This document shows positions 60,543 through 64,000 of a DNA stretch of 64,000 nt, in pieces. The notes under the pieces are model-generated. The model saw only the letters and a list, made by a program, of their open reading frames with translations, was not told the origin of the DNA and made no database searches. This DNA comes from Streptacidiphilus jeojiense (GTDB lineage Bacteria > Actinomycetota > Actinomycetes > Streptomycetales > Streptomycetaceae), in contig NZ_JOEH01000023.1 in the NCBI RefSeq assembly GCF_000719095.1, forward strand, positions 1 through 64,000, in the 5' to 3' direction. Each line of letters opens with the position of its first letter. Position 1 is the first letter of the stretch. Both the position numbers and the translations under genes were made by a program.

Positions 60543-61376
60543 TCACTCGGGCTGGGACTCGGCCACCAGATCGCCGGCGATGATCACCTCGCGGACCTGC
60601 TCGGACACCGCCGAGCGGATCTCCAGCGGCAGCCCGACATCGGTGACCAGGGTGTCCACCTCGGCCAGCGAGGCGAAGGTGGACAGGCCCACGGTGCCCC
60701 ACTTGGTGTGGTCCGCGACCGCGACCACCCGGCGCGCCGAGGCGACGAAGCTGCGGTTGGTCTCGGCCTCGGCCAGGTTGGGCGTGGACAGGCCGGCCTC
60801 CAGCGAGATGCCGTGGCTGCCCAGGAACAGCAGGTCGAAGTGGAGCGAGCGGATCGCCCGGTCGGCGATCGGGCCCACCAGCGAGTCGGAGGGGGTGCGC
60901 ACCCCGCCGGTCAGCACCACCGTCGCCGCGGTGGCCGGCGCGGCACCGTGCCGCAGCGCGTTCTCGAACACGTCGGCGACCCGGACCGAGTTGGTCACCA
61001 CGGTCAGCCCCTCGACCTGGAGCAGGTGGTGGGCCAGTGCGAAGGTGGTGGTCCCGCCGGACAGGGCGATGGCACTGCCCGGGACCACCAGCCGGGCGGC
61101 CTCCCTGGCGATGTCCTCCTTGGCGGTGAGCTCCAGCGCCGACTTGGCCTCGAAGCCCGGCTCGTGGGTGCTGGCCTCCAGCACCGGCACCGCGCCGCCG
61201 TGCACCTTCTCCACCACGCCCTGGCGGGCCAGCGCGTCCAGGTCCCGACGCACCGTCATGTCCGAGACGTTCAGCCGCCGGGTCAGCTCGTTGACCCGGA
61301 CCCCGCCGCGCCGCCTGACCTCGTCCAGGATGAGAGCGCGCCGCTGCTCCGCCAGGAGATTGCTGTTCTCGGCCAC
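60543..61376 (-). CDS. DeoR/GlpR family transcriptional regulator
   Basis: A 277-residue sugar-phosphate-responsive regulator. The N-terminal HTH is RRALILDEVRRRGGVRVNEL and LNVSDMTVRRDLDALARQG (about 12-53), the classic DeoR signature. The C-terminal DeoRC domain (about 85-240) has ALSGGTTTFALAHHL (about 104, phosphate-binding loop), VVTNSV (about 125) and FLGSHGISLEAGLSTPN (about 178-194). The GTG at 61376 is used. It is transcribed alone, divergent from the large membrane protein at 61517. No sugar operon adjoins, so its effector cannot be guessed. Confidence 0.92.
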   Translation of the reverse strand: MAENSNLLAEQRRALILDEVRRRGGVRVNELTRRLNVSDMTVRRDLDALARQGVVEKVHGGAVPVLEASTHEPGFEAKSALELTAKEDIAREAARLVVPGSAIALSGGTTTFALAHHLLQVEGLTVVTNSVRVADVFENALRHGAAPATAATVVLTGGVRTPSDSLVGPIADRAIRSLHFDLLFLGSHGISLEAGLSTPNLAEAETNRSFVASARRVVAVADHTKWGTVGLSTFASLAEVDTLVTDVGLPLEIRSAVSEQVREVIIAGDLVAESQPE

Positions 61377-61516
61377 CCGTGCCCCTCACCGATCCAGTGA
61401 TTTTCCCGCTATCCTCGCACGCCGTCGGCGCCGCAGGCATGCGCATCCGGCTGCGCGGGCAGCACACTTGGCGGGATGCTGCTCGGCAGCGGAAATCGGA
61501 CGACCCGGGGGCGACC

Positions 61517-63889
61517 ATGACAGACCAGGCACAGCAGGCGCAGGCGCTGCCCGCACAGCGGCGGCAGGCCGCCCCGGGGGAGCCGGCGATCGCCCTGGAA
61601 CTGCTGGTCCACGGCGTCGGCGGGACCACGCCCGAGGCCATGCTGACCGACCCGCACCTGGTCCAGCTCACCGGCGACACCGTGGCCGGAACCTACCGCC
61701 GCTGGAGCGACCGGCACGCCGAGGAGGAGCCGGACCGCTACCGCGGCGGGGCCGTCGAGGAGGCCTACTCCTGGGCCGGCCTGACCTCGGGCAGCTCCAT
61801 GCGCGCCCTGTGGCTGCTGCTGCTCCCGTTCATGTTCGCCAACCTGGCCCACTGGATGCGGCCGCCGGCCCCGCGCACCGCCCGGGCCCAGGGCCTCTAC
61901 GACATGGCGGTGCGCCTCTCCGCGGTCAGCCTGACCGTGCTGCTCACCGCCGCCGCCTGCGAGACCGCGCTGGACCTGACCGCCTGGCAGTGCGCCGGCA
62001 CCGCCGGCTGCGCGGCGCACCACAGCTGGCTGGGTTTCCTCTCCGCCGCCCACGGCGGCTGGTGGAGCCAGCCCGGACGGCGGCTCGCCCTGGCCAGCGC
62101 CGTCCCCGGGGGCCTGGTCGCGGTGCTGTGGTGGCTCTCCCACCTGACCTGGACCAGCTACGAGTCCCAGCGCCCGGCCGCGGCCGGGAAGCGCGAGGAC
62201 CTCGCGCCGATGGAGATGCCAGGCTTCTGGTACGGCATGCGGCTGGTCCGCCGGCTGCGGATGACCCATGTCGCCGCCGGCCTGCTGACCGCCGACCTGG
62301 CGCTGCTGCTGCCGGTGCTGGACTACGACCGCTCCACCGGCGGACCGCTGGCCGTCCCCGGCTGGATCCTGCTGGCCCTGCTGGCGCTGCTGGCCGGCGG
62401 GGTGGTCACCGCGCTGGTGACCAGCAGCCGCAGCGAGTCCGAGCAGGACGACCGGCCGGACGACCTCGCCATGCGCGCGCTGCACTGGGCCTCGCTGGCC
62501 CTGCTCGGGCTCACCGTGCTCTACGCCGCCTGGGCCCGGCACGGCTGGCACTCGGCCGGACGGCTGCCCGGCGCCGCCGGGCTCTTCGCGGTGCTCTGCC
62601 TGGTCCAGCTGGCGCTGGTGCTGGTGCTGGTCCTCGCCGTGCGGCTGCTGAAGGGGAAGCAGCAGCCGCTGCCGGAGCAGCGGCAGGACATCACCGTTCC
62701 CGGCCCGTTCCGCCCGGTGCCCGACGGCGACGTCCGGTTCGGCGGGCCGGACGGTCCGGCGCTGCGCGGCTTCGCCGGCCCGGCCACCGCGATGCTGGGC
62801 GCCGGGCTGGGCAATCTGCTCACCGCCGGCGCCACCGTCTGGGCCGCCCAGTGGCTGATGGGCAAGGGCACCCTGGGCGTCACCGTCCCCGGGCCGCCGC
62901 TGCTGCTGGTCTGGCACAGCAGCGGGGTGCCGCTGCTGGCGGTGCTGCTGCTGCCGCTGCTGGCCACCCTGGGGGTCCGGATGGTGCGTCAGAAGGCGGC
63001 CCTGAAGGCGCAGGTGAACGCCGCCTACGACGTCGAGGGCGACGCCGCCGCCACCCGCACCACGCAGATCGCCGGGGCGCTCGCCAAGGCCCGGCTCACC
63101 GACGCCGGACCGGTGCTGATCGGAACCCTGGCGGCACTGGCCTTCGCCCTGGCCGCGGGCTCGGTGGCGGGGGCGCTGGCGACCGGGCGGACGCCCTCGC
63201 TGGCCGCCCACGGCGACCCCACCGTGATCTCCTACGCCGCCACCACGCTGCAGTCCGTGGGCGGCTGGCTGGTCGGCGCGTTCGTGCTGATGCTGGTGGC
63301 CGTCGGCCGCGCCGCCTACAAGCAGATCACCACCCGGCGCACGGTCGGGGTGTTCTGGGACATCGGCACCTTCTGGCCGCGGGCCGCGCACCCCTTCGCG
63401 CCGCCCTGCTACGCCGAGCGCGCCGTCCCCGACCTGGACTGGCGCATCCGCACCTGGCTGGACGACGACCCGACCCGCCGACTGGTGGTCTCCGGCCACT
63501 CCCAGGGCACGGTGCTGGCCGCCGCCGCGGTCTGGCAGCTCGACCCGGAGACCCGGGCCCGGGTCGCCCTGCTCACCTACGGCTGCCCGCTGCACCGGCT
63601 CTACAGCCGCTTCTTCCCCGGCTTCACCGGCCCGGAGGACCTGTCCCGGCTGCACGCGGACGCCCCCTACTGGCGCAACCTGTTCCGGATCACCGACCCC
63701 ATCGGCGGACCGGTCCGGGTGGCCGTCCCCGAGGGGGCGCAGCCGGTGGACGCGCCGCCGTTCGTGGACCCGCTGGTCTTCGACCGGGACCAGCAGCACC
63801 CGCTGCCGGTCCCGATCAACGCCCACTCGGACTACCGCGCCGACCCGCGCTTCATCCAGGAACGCGACGCACTGCTGACCCAGCTGTGA
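61517..63889 (+). CDS. Large polytopic membrane protein with C-terminal GHSQG hydrolase-like motif
   Basis: A 790-residue protein of uncertain family. It opens with a soluble segment containing LELLVHGVGGTTPE (about 27-40), which looks like the HG loop of an alpha/beta hydrolase. About ten hydrophobic helices lie between about 98 and 600. The C-terminal 190 residues are soluble: VFWDIGTFWPRAAHPFAPP (about 612-630), SGHSQGTVLAAAAVWQL (about 658-674, nucleophile elbow with Ser) and a long Asp/His-containing end (INAHSDYRADPRF). A plausible reading is one alpha/beta-hydrolase domain split by a membrane insertion. The ATG at 61517 is used without a strong ribosome site. A lipase or esterase acting at the membrane is a guess. 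Confidence 0.78.
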   Translation: MTDQAQQAQALPAQRRQAAPGEPAIALELLVHGVGGTTPEAMLTDPHLVQLTGDTVAGTYRRWSDRHAEEEPDRYRGGAVEEAYSWAGLTSGSSMRALWLLLLPFMFANLAHWMRPPAPRTARAQGLYDMAVRLSAVSLTVLLTAAACETALDLTAWQCAGTAGCAAHHSWLGFLSAAHGGWWSQPGRRLALASAVPGGLVAVLWWLSHLTWTSYESQRPAAAGKREDLAPMEMPGFWYGMRLVRRLRMTHVAAGLLTADLALLLPVLDYDRSTGGPLAVPGWILLALLALLAGGVVTALVTSSRSESEQDDRPDDLAMRALHWASLALLGLTVLYAAWARHGWHSAGRLPGAAGLFAVLCLVQLALVLVLVLAVRLLKGKQQPLPEQRQDITVPGPFRPVPDGDVRFGGPDGPALRGFAGPATAMLGAGLGNLLTAGATVWAAQWLMGKGTLGVTVPGPPLLLVWHSSGVPLLAVLLLPLLATLGVRMVRQKAALKAQVNAAYDVEGDAAATRTTQIAGALAKARLTDAGPVLIGTLAALAFALAAGSVAGALATGRTPSLAAHGDPTVISYAATTLQSVGGWLVGAFVLMLVAVGRAAYKQITTRRTVGVFWDIGTFWPRAAHPFAPPCYAERAVPDLDWRIRTWLDDDPTRRLVVSGHSQGTVLAAAAVWQLDPETRARVALLTYGCPLHRLYSRFFPGFTGPEDLSRLHADAPYWRNLFRITDPIGGPVRVAVPEGAQPVDAPPFVDPLVFDRDQQHPLPVPINAHSDYRADPRFIQERDALLTQL

Positions 63890-64000
63890 CCGGCAGGTCC
63901 TCCGGCAGCAGCAGCTGCAGCTGCTCCGTGGTCAGCTCGGCGACCTGGGCCAGCCGGACCGCGTGCCGCTCGACCATGGTCTCAAAGACCTGGCGGGCGG
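63852..64000 (-). CDS. Possible 3' end of a gene cut by the window edge
   Basis: On the minus strand one frame stays open from the window edge to a TGA at 63854-63852, giving a helical-looking C-terminus with VFETMVERHAVRLAQVAEL and TTEQLQLLLPEDLPV. It would overlap the end of the convergent membrane-protein gene by 38 bp. I do not recognise a family and only about 49 codons are visible, so this is tentative. Confidence 0.4.
   Translation of the reverse strand, partial: ARQVFETMVERHAVRLAQVAELTTEQLQLLLPEDLPVTAGSAVRRVPG

Overview
The window is high-GC actinobacterial DNA with dense, mostly short-spaced genes, many GTG/TTG starts and many probable leaderless promoters (a -10 hexamer 6-8 nt before the start codon). 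A complete cvn-type operon (sensor-kinase-like protein, roadblock protein, DUF742 protein, GTPase), an SCO6745-family protein, a Cds1-like PLP enzyme, an LCP protein and a nonulosonate cell-wall locus all point to the Streptomycetaceae (Streptomyces, Kitasatospora or Streptacidiphilus). I saw no tRNA, rRNA, CRISPR array, transposase or phage gene. The assignment is inference from gene content, not from a marker gene.

Layout. 1-2600: a broken pgi remnant, then a divergent SDR dehydrogenase / acyl-CoA thioesterase pair around a palindromic operator. 2600-14200: secreted S53 peptidase, XRE regulator, Tex, GH13 alpha-glucosidase, SbcCD, a DinB-like protein. 14200-20400: an AAA ATPase of the DUF234 type behind a triple repeat, a DHA2 exporter behind twin operators, an SCO6745-family protein, a MerR regulator and an MHYT protein. 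20400-24800: the cvn operon. 24800-28400: small membrane proteins, a flippase-like protein, an acyltransferase, and a DUF4395/thioredoxin pair with a Cys-containing leader peptide. 28500-32000: etfBA and an acyl-CoA synthetase. The etfB promoter carries almost the same palindrome as the thioesterase promoter, which suggests one fatty-acid regulon. 32000-42950: ROK kinase, kinase-Nudix fusion, an ECF sigma factor with its membrane partner, MarR/MFS pair, EamA, DUF4184, a geranylgeranyl reductase-type flavoprotein and a two-component system.

43000-52500 is the most interesting region. Five minus-strand genes are packed stop-to-start: a DUF6716 glycosyltransferase, a CMP-nonulosonate synthetase fused to a HAD phosphatase, a NeuB-type synthase without a visible SAF domain, a polysialyltransferase-family protein and an ABC-2 polysaccharide export permease. 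They follow a GT39 membrane glycosyltransferase, and a divergent LCP ligase lies beyond it. Together they can be read as an almost self-contained route for making, polymerising, exporting and anchoring a sialic-acid-like (possibly Kdn) wall polymer, similar to the teichulosonic acid known from Streptomyces. The export ATPase is missing.

52600-64000: enoyl-CoA hydratase, Nudix, hexapeptide acyltransferase, an MFS/ROK-regulator pair with face-to-face promoters, a SHOCT protein whose promoter matches that of the two-component system at 41 kb, an anti-sigma-like ATPase, a Cds1-like enzyme, SRPBCC and DeoR proteins, and a large membrane protein with a GHSQG motif.

Two repeat themes recur. Short 12-16 bp tandem repeats lie at or just after stop codons in at least eight places. 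A long GC-rich hairpin family occurs at 30.4 and 54.8 kb.
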